64,000 nt of DNA, taken from JAGVPT01 sp963827085 (GTDB lineage: Bacteria > Bacteroidota > Ignavibacteria > UBA10030 > UBA8401). The notes under the pieces were generated by a model, which made no database searches, was not told the DNA's origin, and was given only the letters and a program-made list of their open reading frames with translations. The number at the start of each line of letters is the position of its first letter. Within the stretch, counting starts at the first letter, position 1. The translations under genes and the position numbers were made by a program. The stretch spans positions 806,001-870,000 of the forward strand of contig CAWGZY010000002.1 of assembly GCA_963827085.1 (NCBI GenBank), written 5' to 3'. Shown here in pieces: positions 17,916-26,939 of the stretch.

Positions 17916-19310
17916 ATGGAATTATCACTGCTGCGCACCAAAAAGATTTCTGTCATCGGAGCTGCCCGCAGCGGTATCGGGGTGTCGCGATTGCTCAAAC
18001 AGAACGGCGCGCGGGTGTTTGTCAGCGATCAGGGAGATGCATCGAAACTGAGCAAAAGCATTGCTGAGTTGCAGAAGGAAAATATTCCGTACGAAGCCGG
18101 TAACCATACCGAGCGTGTTTTTAATTGTTCATTGATGGTTCTTAGTCCGGGAGTGCCAAGCGATACTCCCGTTGTCCTCGAAGCGAAAAAGCGCGGCATC
18201 GACGTTGTCAGCGAGCTGGAAGTTGCAAGCTGGTTTTGTAAAGCGCCGATTGTTGCCATTACCGGCAGCAACGGCAAAACAACAACAACCACACTGCTGG
18301 GAAGGATCTTCAGCGATGCAAAGAAAAAACATGCTGTTGCGGGCAACATTGGCGAGGCATTCTCAAATACCGTTTTGGCTTTGGCTGAGACAGATGTTGC
18401 TGTTCTGGAGGTGAGCAGTTTTCAGCTCGATAGTATCGAGTCATTTCACCCCAGGGTGTCGGTCATTCTTAACATTACGCGGAATCATATGGACCGGTAC
18501 GAGAACTCGATGGAAAAATACGCGGAGTCGAAGGCACGGATATTCATGAACCAAACAGCGGACGATGTCCTCATCTATAACGCGGACGACGAATTAAGTC
18601 AGTTAAAGGTTAAAAGTGCAAAGTGTAATGTATTAGCGTTTAGTACTATGAAAAGAATAGAAAATGGGGCTTTTGTCGATCGCGGAATCATGAGAACACA
18701 AATAAACGGAAAACAGTCAGACATCATCGATATCAAGCAGATCAGCATTCGGGGTGAACACAATTTGCAAAATGCAATGGCAGCAACGCTTGCAGCGCAG
18801 GTCATGGGAGTGAGTTCCGCGTACATTCGCTCCACGCTGAAAAACTTTAAAGGCGTCGAACACCGGCAGGAGTTCGTGCGCGAAGTGAACGGTATTAAGT
18901 ATGTGAACGATTCTAAAGCGACGACCGTCGAGGCCGTATTGCGGGCGCTCAGCGCTTTTTCAGAGCCGATTGTTTTGATTCTTGGCGGAAAAGACAAAGG
19001 GAACGATTACTCGCGGATGCGCGATGCCGTAAAGAAAAATGTCCGGGCTATCGTAGCGGTCGGGCATTCGGCCGAAAAAATTGTGCATAATTTTACGGGA
19101 ACAGTTCCCGTAGAACGCGTCGATACCATCGGGACAGATATTCCGAACATCGCCTCGATGCGGAAAACGGTTGCCGTCGCAACAGCACTTGCACAACGCG
19201 GGGACGTCGTCTTGCTCTCGCCGGCATGCACGTCATTCGATTGGTTTACAGATTTTGAAGAACGTGGACGGGTCTTTAAGTCGACGGTACATTCACTCGG
19301 ACTGAACTAA
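17916..19310 (+). CDS. murD: UDP-MurNAc-L-alanine:D-glutamate ligase MurD
   Basis: MurD adds D-glutamate to UDP-MurNAc-L-Ala in the cytosol. Motifs: N-terminal Rossmann segment ISVIGAARSGIGVSRLL, the ATP site ITGSNGKTTTT near residue 115, LNITRNHMDRY, the NDSKATT loop near 330, and LSPACTSFDWF near the C-terminus. The 464-residue length is normal. Around 18601-18630 the codons for LKVKSAKCNV consist of GTTAAAAGTGCAAAGTG-like stuttering sequence resembling the intergenic spacer at 29010-29046, but the frame and family spacing are kept. ftsW begins on the very next base. Confidence 0.96.
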   Translation: MELSLLRTKKISVIGAARSGIGVSRLLKQNGARVFVSDQGDASKLSKSIAELQKENIPYEAGNHTERVFNCSLMVLSPGVPSDTPVVLEAKKRGIDVVSELEVASWFCKAPIVAITGSNGKTTTTTLLGRIFSDAKKKHAVAGNIGEAFSNTVLALAETDVAVLEVSSFQLDSIESFHPRVSVILNITRNHMDRYENSMEKYAESKARIFMNQTADDVLIYNADDELSQLKVKSAKCNVLAFSTMKRIENGAFVDRGIMRTQINGKQSDIIDIKQISIRGEHNLQNAMAATLAAQVMGVSSAYIRSTLKNFKGVEHRQEFVREVNGIKYVNDSKATTVEAVLRALSAFSEPIVLILGGKDKGNDYSRMRDAVKKNVRAIVAVGHSAEKIVHNFTGTVPVERVDTIGTDIPNIASMRKTVAVATALAQRGDVVLLSPACTSFDWFTDFEERGRVFKSTVHSLGLN

Positions 19311-20489
19311 ATGCAGTCGCAGCGAAATCATATTGACAGAGTCATTCTTATCGTTGTGCTCTTCTTGATGGTAGCGAGCACGGTGGTGGTTTACAGCGCT
19401 TCATCAACATGGGCGCTTCAAAAATACGGAGCGACAAGCGGGTTGGTGAACAAGCATATCATAAAAGTACTGGTCGGTCTTGCAACGATGTTCATTGCAA
19501 TGAGCATCGATTACAAGTATTACAAGAAGCTGACAAAATTTGCGCTCATCGCATGTCTTGTGCTTTTGTTTTTTACGCTGGCTGTCGGCGGCGAAATAAA
19601 AGGAGCGGCGCGATGGCTTAGTTTCGGCGGTTTCAATCTGCAGCCCTCCGAAGCGGCAAAGTTTGCACTTGTGTTTCATCTCAGTGCACTGCTTGCCGTG
19701 AAAGGGACGAAACTGTATGATTTCAAAACAGGATTTTTGCCGTTGATGCTGTGGGTAGGTGGCGTTGTTGTGCTCGTCATGCTTCAACCGAACTTCAGCA
19801 CCGGTGCGATGATTTTTATTATCGGGATGATGATGGTGTTTACGGGGGGCGCCCGGCTTAAGCATATTTTTTTGTCGATGTCAGCGCTTATTCCGGCAGT
19901 CCTTGTGTACATGGTCAGCGCAGAATACCGGATGAAACGCATCCTGTCATTCATCGGGCACGACGGCTCTTCGGCAGCGCCGAATAAGGCGAATTACCAG
20001 CTCTGGCAGGGCATCATCGGCTTTGGCAACGGCGGATTGTTCGGCGTCGGCATGGGTGCGAGTAAACAGCGAGATCTTTTTCTGCCGGAATCGTACGGCG
20101 ATTTTGTTTTCTCGATTGTCGGCGAAGAGTACGGGCTTATCGGCACGATAATTTTTATGGCGCTGTTCCTCACAATTCTTTTGCGCGGCTTTAAAATAGC
20201 GAAGAATGCTCCCGATGATTTCGGAAAATTTCTGGCGATCGGCATTACGTCGACCATTGTCATTTACGCGCTCGGCAACGCACTCGTGACGCTCGGGGTA
20301 TTTCCGACGACCGGATTGCCTATGCCGTTCATCAGTTACGGCGGTTCGGCGATCGTTTTCTCATCGTTTGCGATAGGCGTGCTGCTGAATATTTCCGCCC
20401 ATACGGATTTGCATCCGCGGCAGGCGAAAGAAGCGGCGGGATCGCTGCCGGTTGAAGTCAGTGAACCCGCGGTCGGAAAAGTGTATTAA
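19311..20489 (+). CDS. ftsW: Lipid II polymerase / divisome protein FtsW
   Basis: FtsW is a SEDS-family glycosyltransferase that polymerizes septal peptidoglycan together with the FtsI-type transpeptidase. The 392-residue protein has about ten membrane helices and the family signatures FNLQPSEAAKFALVFHLS (around residues 106-123) and TGLPMPFISYGGSA (around 337-350). The ATG follows the murD stop with no gap. Its place between murD and murG favours FtsW over RodA. Confidence 0.95.
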   Translation: MQSQRNHIDRVILIVVLFLMVASTVVVYSASSTWALQKYGATSGLVNKHIIKVLVGLATMFIAMSIDYKYYKKLTKFALIACLVLLFFTLAVGGEIKGAARWLSFGGFNLQPSEAAKFALVFHLSALLAVKGTKLYDFKTGFLPLMLWVGGVVVLVMLQPNFSTGAMIFIIGMMMVFTGGARLKHIFLSMSALIPAVLVYMVSAEYRMKRILSFIGHDGSSAAPNKANYQLWQGIIGFGNGGLFGVGMGASKQRDLFLPESYGDFVFSIVGEEYGLIGTIIFMALFLTILLRGFKIAKNAPDDFGKFLAIGITSTIVIYALGNALVTLGVFPTTGLPMPFISYGGSAIVFSSFAIGVLLNISAHTDLHPRQAKEAAGSLPVEVSEPAVGKVY

Positions 20490-20531
20490 ATCGAAGGAAT
20501 GCGGTGCGAGCGATGAAATGGAAAAAAGGAT

Positions 20532-21644
20532 ATGTCAATTGATTCGCGAACGCTTTCAATTCTTTTTGCTGCCGGCGGAACCGGCGGACACCTTTTTCCT
20601 GCAATCGCGATTGCAGAAGAAATAAAGAAAACTCGTCCCGATGCCCGTATCGCGTTTGTCGGTACAAAAAATAAGATCGAGGCGCGCGTTGTTCCTGAAA
20701 GAGGGTTTGAGTTTTACAAAATTTGGATCAGCGGGTTTCATCGCCGGTTAACCGTCGACAATCTGCTCTTCCCTGTGAAGATCGTCGTATCATTGGCGCA
20801 GTCGTTCTTTCTCATCCGAAAATTTGGACCAAACGTTGTTGTCGGGACGGGAGGATATGTTTGTGGGCCGATTCTTTATATTGCATCATTGATGAGGATC
20901 CCCACAGTTGTTCATGAAAGCAACAGCTATCCAGGCGCGACGACAAGAATGGTGGCGTCGAAAGTTTCGAAAGTGTTTATCACGTTTGATGTAACGAGGA
21001 CATGGCTGCCGAAACTTGATTCAAGCAGGATTGAGCTGGTCGGCACCCCGACCCGGGAATCGCTCGGGAAAGTTTCGCGCGTCAACGGGGCGGAGTATTT
21101 CGGCCTAAACCCTGACAGGAAAACGCTCCTTGTCTTCGGCGGGAGCCTTGGCGCCGCATCGATCAATTCAACGATGGAAAAAATTGTCGGTGAACTTGTA
21201 AAGTCCGGAATTCAATTAATTTGGCAAACCGGTGAAAAAGATTTTGAACGGTATGAATTAAGCAGATCTCCAAATGTTTGGGTTGGAAAGTTTATTGACA
21301 AAATGGAATACGCGTACGCTGCGACGGATGTTGTGCTCTGCCGGTCCGGTGCGACAACGCTTGCGGAACTGATGCATCTTGGAAAGCCGGCGATCCTGGT
21401 GCCCTATCCGCACGCTGCGGCGAATCATCAAGAACTCAACGCACAAACGCTGGTTCACGCAGGCGCAGCAATGATGCTCAGAGATGCCGAGTTGGATTCA
21501 AAAGCAGCATCCGCAATAAAAGAGATTCTTTTCGATGATGCGGCCCGACAGTCAATGGGCGAAAAGAGCCTAAAACTTGGGAAACCTAATGCGGGTAAAG
21601 AAATCGCGCAAAAAATCTTGGCGTTAAGCTCTCTAAAATCGTAA
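20532..21644 (+). CDS. murG: Lipid II synthase MurG (UDP-GlcNAc transferase)
   Basis: MurG adds GlcNAc from UDP-GlcNAc to lipid I on the inner face of the membrane. The 370-residue GT28 protein shows the N-terminal glycine loop AAGGTGGHLFPAIAIAEE (residues 10-27), GTGGYVCGPIL, HESNSYPG, the second loop FGGSLGAASIN, and CRSGATTLAELMHLGKPAILVPYP for UDP-GlcNAc binding. An AAAGGAT sequence upstream of the ATG at 20532 is a reasonable ribosome-binding site. Confidence 0.97.
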   Translation: MSIDSRTLSILFAAGGTGGHLFPAIAIAEEIKKTRPDARIAFVGTKNKIEARVVPERGFEFYKIWISGFHRRLTVDNLLFPVKIVVSLAQSFFLIRKFGPNVVVGTGGYVCGPILYIASLMRIPTVVHESNSYPGATTRMVASKVSKVFITFDVTRTWLPKLDSSRIELVGTPTRESLGKVSRVNGAEYFGLNPDRKTLLVFGGSLGAASINSTMEKIVGELVKSGIQLIWQTGEKDFERYELSRSPNVWVGKFIDKMEYAYAATDVVLCRSGATTLAELMHLGKPAILVPYPHAAANHQELNAQTLVHAGAAMMLRDAELDSKAASAIKEILFDDAARQSMGEKSLKLGKPNAGKEIAQKILALSSLKS

Positions 21645-21659
21645 ATCGAAAATACAGAA

Positions 21660-22169
21660 ATGCCGCCGAAAGAATTCAAATACAAGCTCGATTTTTACTA
21701 CCAGCAAGCGTTGATCTATCTGGTCACGCTCATTTTGTATGCAGGAGTGAAGGGAAGTTTCATCGAGAATGAGTTCACGCTGGTGTTCAGAGACCCGATC
21801 CTGTATATCATAGGCTTTTTTGTTGCAGTGGCGTTCGTTACGCTGGCGCTTAACAAAATTCGAGACAGGAAGCTTATTGTGGAGCAAGGGGCAATCATAT
21901 TTCAGCATAAGTTTACGAGAAGGGAAATTCCATTTTCGGAGATCGAATGGTTTCATATCGGGCGAGAACGATCTGTCCAGACAGCGGGGAGATTTCAGGT
22001 GATAGTGTTCAAAGTACAGGGACGCAGGCGGTTGTACAGAATTCGCGTAGGAAGGTACGAACGGGAAAAAGAATTGATCGCGGAGATGGAGCGTGTTGGT
22101 GCCAGGGTTCCAAGGGGGGAACGACAGAGGTTCAGGGCGAGGAGTAAAGGCCTAAACAGTAAACAGTGA
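21660..22169 (+). CDS. Membrane protein with PH-like domain, unknown function, inside dcw cluster
   Basis: This 169-residue protein has two membrane helices (about 14-33 and 45-63), then a beta-rich basic segment (RDRKLIVEQGAIIFQHKFTRREIPFSEIEWFHIGRE and on) laid out like bacterial PH domains, ending in a very basic tail (about 145-165). It lies 15 bases after murG and 59 before murC, on the same strand, so it is probably part of the dcw transcript. A gene at this point is not part of the standard dcw order. A role in division or wall synthesis is inferred from position only. The last codons (LNSKQ) run into the AGTAAACAGT spacer repeat. Confidence 0.75.
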   Translation: MPPKEFKYKLDFYYQQALIYLVTLILYAGVKGSFIENEFTLVFRDPILYIIGFFVAVAFVTLALNKIRDRKLIVEQGAIIFQHKFTRREIPFSEIEWFHIGRERSVQTAGRFQVIVFKVQGRRRLYRIRVGRYEREKELIAEMERVGARVPRGERQRFRARSKGLNSKQ

Positions 22170-22183
22170 ACAGTAAACAGTAT
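22154..22183. repeat. AGTAAACAGT stuttering spacer before murC
   Basis: Reiterated AACAGTAAACAGTGAACAGT units overlap the end of the PH-like membrane protein gene and run towards murC. The same unit type occurs at 1877-1935 after lon. No Shine-Dalgarno sequence is visible before the murC ATG. Confidence 0.55.
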
Positions 22184-22228
22184 GCAGAGAAAACATGCTG
22201 CTGTTCATAAAAAATCTATTTTGCGAAA

Positions 22229-23614
22229 ATGTTCAGTTCAATTAAGAAAATTCATTTTGTCGGCATTGGCGGCATCGGCATGAGCGGTATTGCGGAAATA
22301 CTGATCGACCAGGGCTTCCGAGTGAGCGGGTCGGATAGAGCGTTGAGCGAAGTGACGGAGCACCTCCAGTCGCTCGGCGCAACAATCTATGAAGGACACA
22401 AAGCGGAAAATCTTGCCGCCGATGTCGACACACTCGTCTATTCATCGGCCGTTGCCTCGGAGAATCCCGAACTCGCCGAAGCCGTGCGGCGGAAAATTCC
22501 GATCGTCCGCCGCGCTGAAATGCTGGCGGAAGTGATGCGGCTGAAATACGGCATCGGCATCGCCGGCACCCATGGAAAAACGACAACAACGTCGATGGTA
22601 AGCCTGGTGCTGCTCGAAGGCGGTTTTGATCCGACGGTCATCGTCGGCGGAAAACTGAGCGGACTCGGCGGTACAAACGCACGCCTCGGCAAGGGAGATT
22701 TCATTGTCGTCGAAGCGGACGAATTCGACCGTTCGTTTTTATCCATCACCCCGACGATTGCTGTTTTGACGACCCTTGAGACGGATCATCTTGATTGCTA
22801 CAGGGACCTTGAAGACATCAAGGGAGCGTTCATTCAATTTGCGAACAAAGTTCCGTTCTATGGATTTATCGTTCTCTGCCTGGACGAGCCAGCGCTTCAG
22901 GATATCATGACGCAGATCAGCAGGAAAAAGCTTTTCACATACGGCCTGACGCCCCAGGCGGATATTCAAGCGATTGATATTCACCATAAAGAAAATACGA
23001 GCACGTTTACTGTGGCTCGCGGCTTCGACGAGCTTGGACAGGTAACGCTGCAGATTCCGGGAAAGCACAACATTCAAAATGCACTTGCGGCAATTGCTGT
23101 CGGCTTGCAGCTCGGAGTTCCTTTTTCAAAGGTCAAAGCAGGCATCGAGAAGTTCACGGGCGTATACCGCCGCTGGGAGAAAAAGGGGGAAGCGAATGGG
23201 ATTACGGTGTACGATGATTATGCTCATCACCCGACTGAATGCAGGGCAACGCTCTCAGGAGTAAAATCCGGATGGCGGAGAAGAGTCGTGTGCGTGTTTC
23301 AGCCGCACCTGTATTCGCGAACGCGGGATTTTTACGAGGAATTTGGCAAAGCGTTTCTTCTTGCGGACGTGCTCGTGCTGACCGATGTCTACCCGGCACG
23401 CGAAGAACCGATTCAAGGCGTTACGGGTGAGTTGATCGCGAATGCCGCGAAACAGTTCGGGCACAAAGATGTGCATTATGTCCAGGACAAAAAGCAGCTT
23501 CCGGAATATTTGAAGAAGAACACCCGTACGGGAGACATTGTCATTACCATGGGTGCGGGGGATATATGGAAGTTCGGAGAAGAATTTTTGAAGCAATTAA
23601 AAATTAAGAATTAA
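22229..23614 (+). CDS. murC: UDP-N-acetylmuramate:L-alanine ligase MurC
   Basis: MurC adds the first residue, L-alanine, to UDP-MurNAc. The 461-residue protein has the N-terminal nucleotide loop HFVGIGGIGMSGIAE (residues 8-22), the ATP motif GTHGKTTTTSM near 114, EADEFDRSFL, TTLETDHLD, and DDYAHHPTE near 330, all typical of MurC. The last codons (LKIKN) are made from the AATTAAAAATTAAGAAT arm of an inverted repeat that continues into the spacer. murB follows after 86 bases. Confidence 0.97.
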   Translation: MFSSIKKIHFVGIGGIGMSGIAEILIDQGFRVSGSDRALSEVTEHLQSLGATIYEGHKAENLAADVDTLVYSSAVASENPELAEAVRRKIPIVRRAEMLAEVMRLKYGIGIAGTHGKTTTTSMVSLVLLEGGFDPTVIVGGKLSGLGGTNARLGKGDFIVVEADEFDRSFLSITPTIAVLTTLETDHLDCYRDLEDIKGAFIQFANKVPFYGFIVLCLDEPALQDIMTQISRKKLFTYGLTPQADIQAIDIHHKENTSTFTVARGFDELGQVTLQIPGKHNIQNALAAIAVGLQLGVPFSKVKAGIEKFTGVYRRWEKKGEANGITVYDDYAHHPTECRATLSGVKSGWRRRVVCVFQPHLYSRTRDFYEEFGKAFLLADVLVLTDVYPAREEPIQGVTGELIANAAKQFGHKDVHYVQDKKQLPEYLKKNTRTGDIVITMGAGDIWKFGEEFLKQLKIKN

Positions 23615-23681
23615 TAATTATGAATTTGCAAAACACAACATTCACACCTCCATGCAGCAAAACCATTCTTAATTTTTAATT
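23595..23681. repeat. 17-bp perfect inverted repeat between murC and murB
   Basis: AATTAAAAATTAAGAAT at 23595-23611 is exactly complementary, in reverse, to ATTCTTAATTTTTAATT at 23665-23681. The arms belong to the TTAATTCTTAATT family also seen at 1953-1983. The left arm codes for the last residues of MurC. The structure is A+T-only in its arms and lacks a GC stem, so it is a poor intrinsic terminator, and the dcw genes continue beyond it. Confidence 0.7.
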
Positions 23682-23700
23682 ATTAATTCTTTATTAAATA

Positions 23701-24621
23701 ATGGTTTCTGTCGAAGACATACGGAAAGTTTTTCGCGGACATGTTGCAGTTGCCGAGCCGCTTGCAAAATATACGTCGTTTCGGATCGGCGGTCCGGCAG
23801 ATTTCTATTTGGAACCCGTGGACAAATTTGATTTGATCGAGGTTGTCCGCTTTTTCAAAAAATTCGATTACCGGTTTATGATTATCGGAAAGGGTTCGAA
23901 CCTTCTCATCAGCGATAAGGGATTTCGGGGGGCCGCGATCAATCTTGAGGAAGGATTGGGAACCGTCAGTATAGAACGCAATGTGATCGTCGCCGATGCA
24001 GGCGTCCGCCTGAGCAAGTTTGTCGATTTCTGTATTCAGCACGAGAAAGCGGGCGTCGAAATGCTGGCCGGGATTCCCGGAACAATCGGCGGCGCGGTGA
24101 TCATGAATGCGGGAGCGTACGGAGGAGAAATTTCCGACCATCTCATTGAAGTGGAAATCTACCGGGACGATGCGATCCAGAAAATAAAAAAAGCGGAGGC
24201 CGGGTTTTCATACCGGCGATCGGGGTTCGCCCGCGATGTGATATTGAATGCATCGTTCGCGCTGCCGCAAGGCAGTTTATCGGAACTCTTAAAGCGCCGG
24301 CGAGAATTGTTGTTGAAGCGGAATCAATCGCAGCCGCTGAATTTGCCAAATTCGGGGAGCATGTTCAAGAATCCGGAAGGAACATTCGCAGCGAAACTTG
24401 TGGAAGAAGCAGGGTTGAAAGGCAAACAAATCGGCGAGGCCCAGATTTCCGAAAGGCATGGTAATTTTATTGTGAACCATGGTGACGCAACGGCGAGCAA
24501 TGTTTTCGATTTGGTACGCTTAGCGCGGAAAAAGGTATTCGAACGGAGCGGTATAAAGCTTGAACTCGAGGTCAAATTGGTAGGATTTAAGGAAGAAGAA
24601 ATAGCCGAGGCGGTGAAATGA
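23701..24621 (+). CDS. murB: UDP-N-acetylenolpyruvoylglucosamine reductase MurB
   Basis: MurB is the FAD-dependent reductase that makes UDP-MurNAc with NADPH. The 306-residue protein has the FAD-binding segments YTSFRIGGPADF (about 22-33) and IIGKGSNLLISD, EMLAGIPGTIGGAVIMNAGAYGGE, FSYRRSGF, and the catalytic serine in NSGSMFKNPEG. The length and the absence of the long E. coli insertion fit type II MurB. The ATG at 23701 has no ribosome-binding site because an A+T repeat precedes it. The stop overlaps ftsQ by four bases (ATGA). Confidence 0.96.
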   Translation: MVSVEDIRKVFRGHVAVAEPLAKYTSFRIGGPADFYLEPVDKFDLIEVVRFFKKFDYRFMIIGKGSNLLISDKGFRGAAINLEEGLGTVSIERNVIVADAGVRLSKFVDFCIQHEKAGVEMLAGIPGTIGGAVIMNAGAYGGEISDHLIEVEIYRDDAIQKIKKAEAGFSYRRSGFARDVILNASFALPQGSLSELLKRRRELLLKRNQSQPLNLPNSGSMFKNPEGTFAAKLVEEAGLKGKQIGEAQISERHGNFIVNHGDATASNVFDLVRLARKKVFERSGIKLELEVKLVGFKEEEIAEAVK

Positions 24622-25433
24622 CGGATACGGGCTACGACATGCAGCCGGTGGAGCCGCCTCACGGAAAGAAAGTGTACGGAATATTCGCCCTGCTGTTCAT
24701 CTTCGTGCTTGCAGCGTGGCTTGGAACGATGCAATGGAAAGAGCATCTCACTATCAGCGGCATTATTGTTGAAGGCGAACACATCGTAACGAAAGAAGAA
24801 GTAGTTGCACTCGCACATGTTTCATTGAAGACAAAAATGTACGACATCGATTTATTGTCTGTAAAGAAAAATATTCAGCAGAATCACTTTGTAAAAAATG
24901 CAGTTGTAACACGGGATGCACCGGCAACGCTCAGAATTTCGGTAGAAGAACGGACTCCGATCGCTCTTCTTTCCATTCCGGGAAGGTCCGATATGCTGTA
25001 TATCGATGACGAAGGGTATGTCCTTCCGCATGTTTCATCGCAGGCAATATTTGATCTTCCCGTTATCAGTGGAATCGATTCGCTTGCGGATGTGGCGGTT
25101 GGACAGCGCACAACGCATGCCGACGTGCTCGCTGCGCTGGAAGCGTTGGAAACCGCCCGGCGTGTCAGCAGTGAACTCTTCCACCTCGTTTCAGAAGTAA
25201 GAATTCACAGCGGCCATGATATGGTGCTCTATTCCGCGGATACCGGTGTTCCGATCCTATTCGGAAGAGGCGATGCGGCAAAGAAAATGGTGAAACTCGA
25301 CGCCTTCTGGAAAAAATTTATCGCTGAGCAAGGCTCTCAGGATATTCGTTACATCGACATCCGCTTCGATGATCAGGTGGTCGTTTCATCGATCAAACCG
25401 GCAGATTCGCACACTATCAAGAAGTCGTCATAG
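24618..25433 (+). CDS. ftsQ: Cell division protein FtsQ
   Basis: FtsQ is a bitopic divisome scaffold protein that links FtsB/FtsL with later proteins. The 271-residue product has a short cytoplasmic start, one membrane helix at about 17-36 (VYGIFALLFIFVLAAWLGTM), a POTRA domain (ISGIIVEGEHIVTKEEVVAL, about 48-115) and the beta domain that follows. The start overlaps the murB stop. Its place before ftsA is the standard dcw order. Confidence 0.92.
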   Translation: MTDTGYDMQPVEPPHGKKVYGIFALLFIFVLAAWLGTMQWKEHLTISGIIVEGEHIVTKEEVVALAHVSLKTKMYDIDLLSVKKNIQQNHFVKNAVVTRDAPATLRISVEERTPIALLSIPGRSDMLYIDDEGYVLPHVSSQAIFDLPVISGIDSLADVAVGQRTTHADVLAALEALETARRVSSELFHLVSEVRIHSGHDMVLYSADTGVPILFGRGDAAKKMVKLDAFWKKFIAEQGSQDIRYIDIRFDDQVVVSSIKPADSHTIKKSS

Positions 25434-25468
25434 TCCGAAAAACTCATTCGAGAAAAAAAGGAAGCAGC

Positions 25469-26707
25469 ATGGAAAATATTTACGTTGGATTGGATATCGG
25501 TACGACAAAAGTTTGTGCGATCGTTGCGTCGTTGAGCGAGAACGGCGAAGTTAACATTCTTGGCATCGGAAAAAGTAAATCCGAAGGATTGACCCGGGGC
25601 GTTATCACGCATATTGAAAAAACAATTGCTTCCATTCAGGCAGCGGTCCGTGAAGCGGAACTCCAGTCGGGTGCGAAGATTCACACCGTTGTCGCAGGGA
25701 TCGCGGGGGACCATGTCCAGAGTTTTCAGAGTCGCGGCGTTATCGCGATCAGCGGGCCGGATCAGGAAATCACCCAGGCCGACGTGGACCGCCTTATTGA
25801 GGATACGAAGAAAGTCGCACTTCCGTCCGACAGAAAAATTATTCACGTCATCCCGCAGGAATTCATTGTGGACGGACAGGACGGTGTCTACGACCCCGTC
25901 GGGATGTCCGGCGTTCGCATGGAAGCAAACGTTCACATTATCACGGGGCTGGTTTCTGCAGCGCAAAATATTTTGAAATGCGTCCAGCGCGCAGGCGTTT
26001 CGGTGAGTGATATCGTGCTCGAACCGATTGCGTCGAGCGACGCCGTTCTCGACAAAGAAGAAAAAGAAGTCGGCGTTGCTCTCGTGGACATCGGCGGCGG
26101 CACGACCGACCTTGCGGTTTTTGAAGACCGCACGATCCGGCACACGGCGGTCATCGGTATTGCCGGGAAAAAAGTCACCGACGATATTCGCCGCGGACTG
26201 GGAATCCTTTCCGACCAGGCGGAGCAGCTGAAGATCACTCACGGGCATGCACACCTGCCCTCCATTATGGAAAATGAACCGATTACGGTTCCCGGCATCG
26301 GCGGACGGCCGCCGTTGGATATCGACCAGCGTTTATTGTGCCAGATTATTCAACCGCGCATGGAAGAAATTTTGGAGATCGCGGCTATGGAAATTAAGCG
26401 CTCTGGATACCAGAAACATCTGTCGGCAGGAGTTGTGTTGACGGGCGGCGGCTCGCTCATTAAAGGAACGGCTGACCTTGCCCGCGAGGTTCTCGGGATG
26501 CCGGTGAAAATCGGAATTCCGCAGGGATTTCGAGGCGGACTTGTCCGCGAAATAGAAAACCCGATGTACGCGACCGGCGTCGGGCTCGTCCACCATGCCA
26601 TCAAGCATCGCCAGCGCCCCAATATTGAAAATATCAGAGGGACAAAAATGGATGGAAAGTTCCCGACGATTTTGAAAAGGATGAAGGGATGGTTTGACGA
26701 GTTGTGA
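25469..26707 (+). CDS. ftsA: Cell division protein FtsA
   Basis: FtsA is an actin-like ATPase that anchors FtsZ filaments to the membrane. The 412-residue protein shows phosphate 1 GLDIGTTKVCAI (about 7-18), the 1C subdomain region, phosphate 2 VDIGGGTTDLAVF near 205, and adenosine motif VVLTGGGSLIKG near 325. The C-terminus ILKRMKGWFDEL is an amphipathic membrane-targeting helix. An AAAAGGAAG sequence just upstream of the ATG may serve as ribosome-binding site. Confidence 0.97.
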   Translation: MENIYVGLDIGTTKVCAIVASLSENGEVNILGIGKSKSEGLTRGVITHIEKTIASIQAAVREAELQSGAKIHTVVAGIAGDHVQSFQSRGVIAISGPDQEITQADVDRLIEDTKKVALPSDRKIIHVIPQEFIVDGQDGVYDPVGMSGVRMEANVHIITGLVSAAQNILKCVQRAGVSVSDIVLEPIASSDAVLDKEEKEVGVALVDIGGGTTDLAVFEDRTIRHTAVIGIAGKKVTDDIRRGLGILSDQAEQLKITHGHAHLPSIMENEPITVPGIGGRPPLDIDQRLLCQIIQPRMEEILEIAAMEIKRSGYQKHLSAGVVLTGGGSLIKGTADLAREVLGMPVKIGIPQGFRGGLVREIENPMYATGVGLVHHAIKHRQRPNIENIRGTKMDGKFPTILKRMKGWFDEL

Positions 26708-26731
26708 TGAGGAGCGAGAATGCAGAAGTTA

Positions 26732-26832
26732 GAATACAGAATTCAGAATTCAGAATACAGGAGACCAGGACTTTGGCTTCATCTTGGAAAAATTTGCTTT
26801 TCCCGGTATTCTGTCTCCTGAATTCTGTATTC
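26732..26832. repeat. GAATTCAG stuttering sequence forming a 15-bp perfect inverted repeat between ftsA and ftsZ
   Basis: GAATACAGAATTCAG at 26732-26746 pairs perfectly with CTGAATTCTGTATTC at 26818-26832. Around each arm the motif stutters (GAATTCAGAATTCAGAATACAG on the left side). The 231-base spacer holds little else apart from the ftsZ ribosome-binding site (AAGGAG) at its end. It may form a stem in the ftsA-ftsZ message, but lacks terminator features. Confidence 0.7.
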
Positions 26833-26939
26833 CTGCAGTTAAACATCAACAGAAAGCTATCGAACACTGAATATCAATAGAGAAAAAGTCCGAAATTATT
26901 AACATCACACACATCACTCACTAAACACAAAGGAGTACC

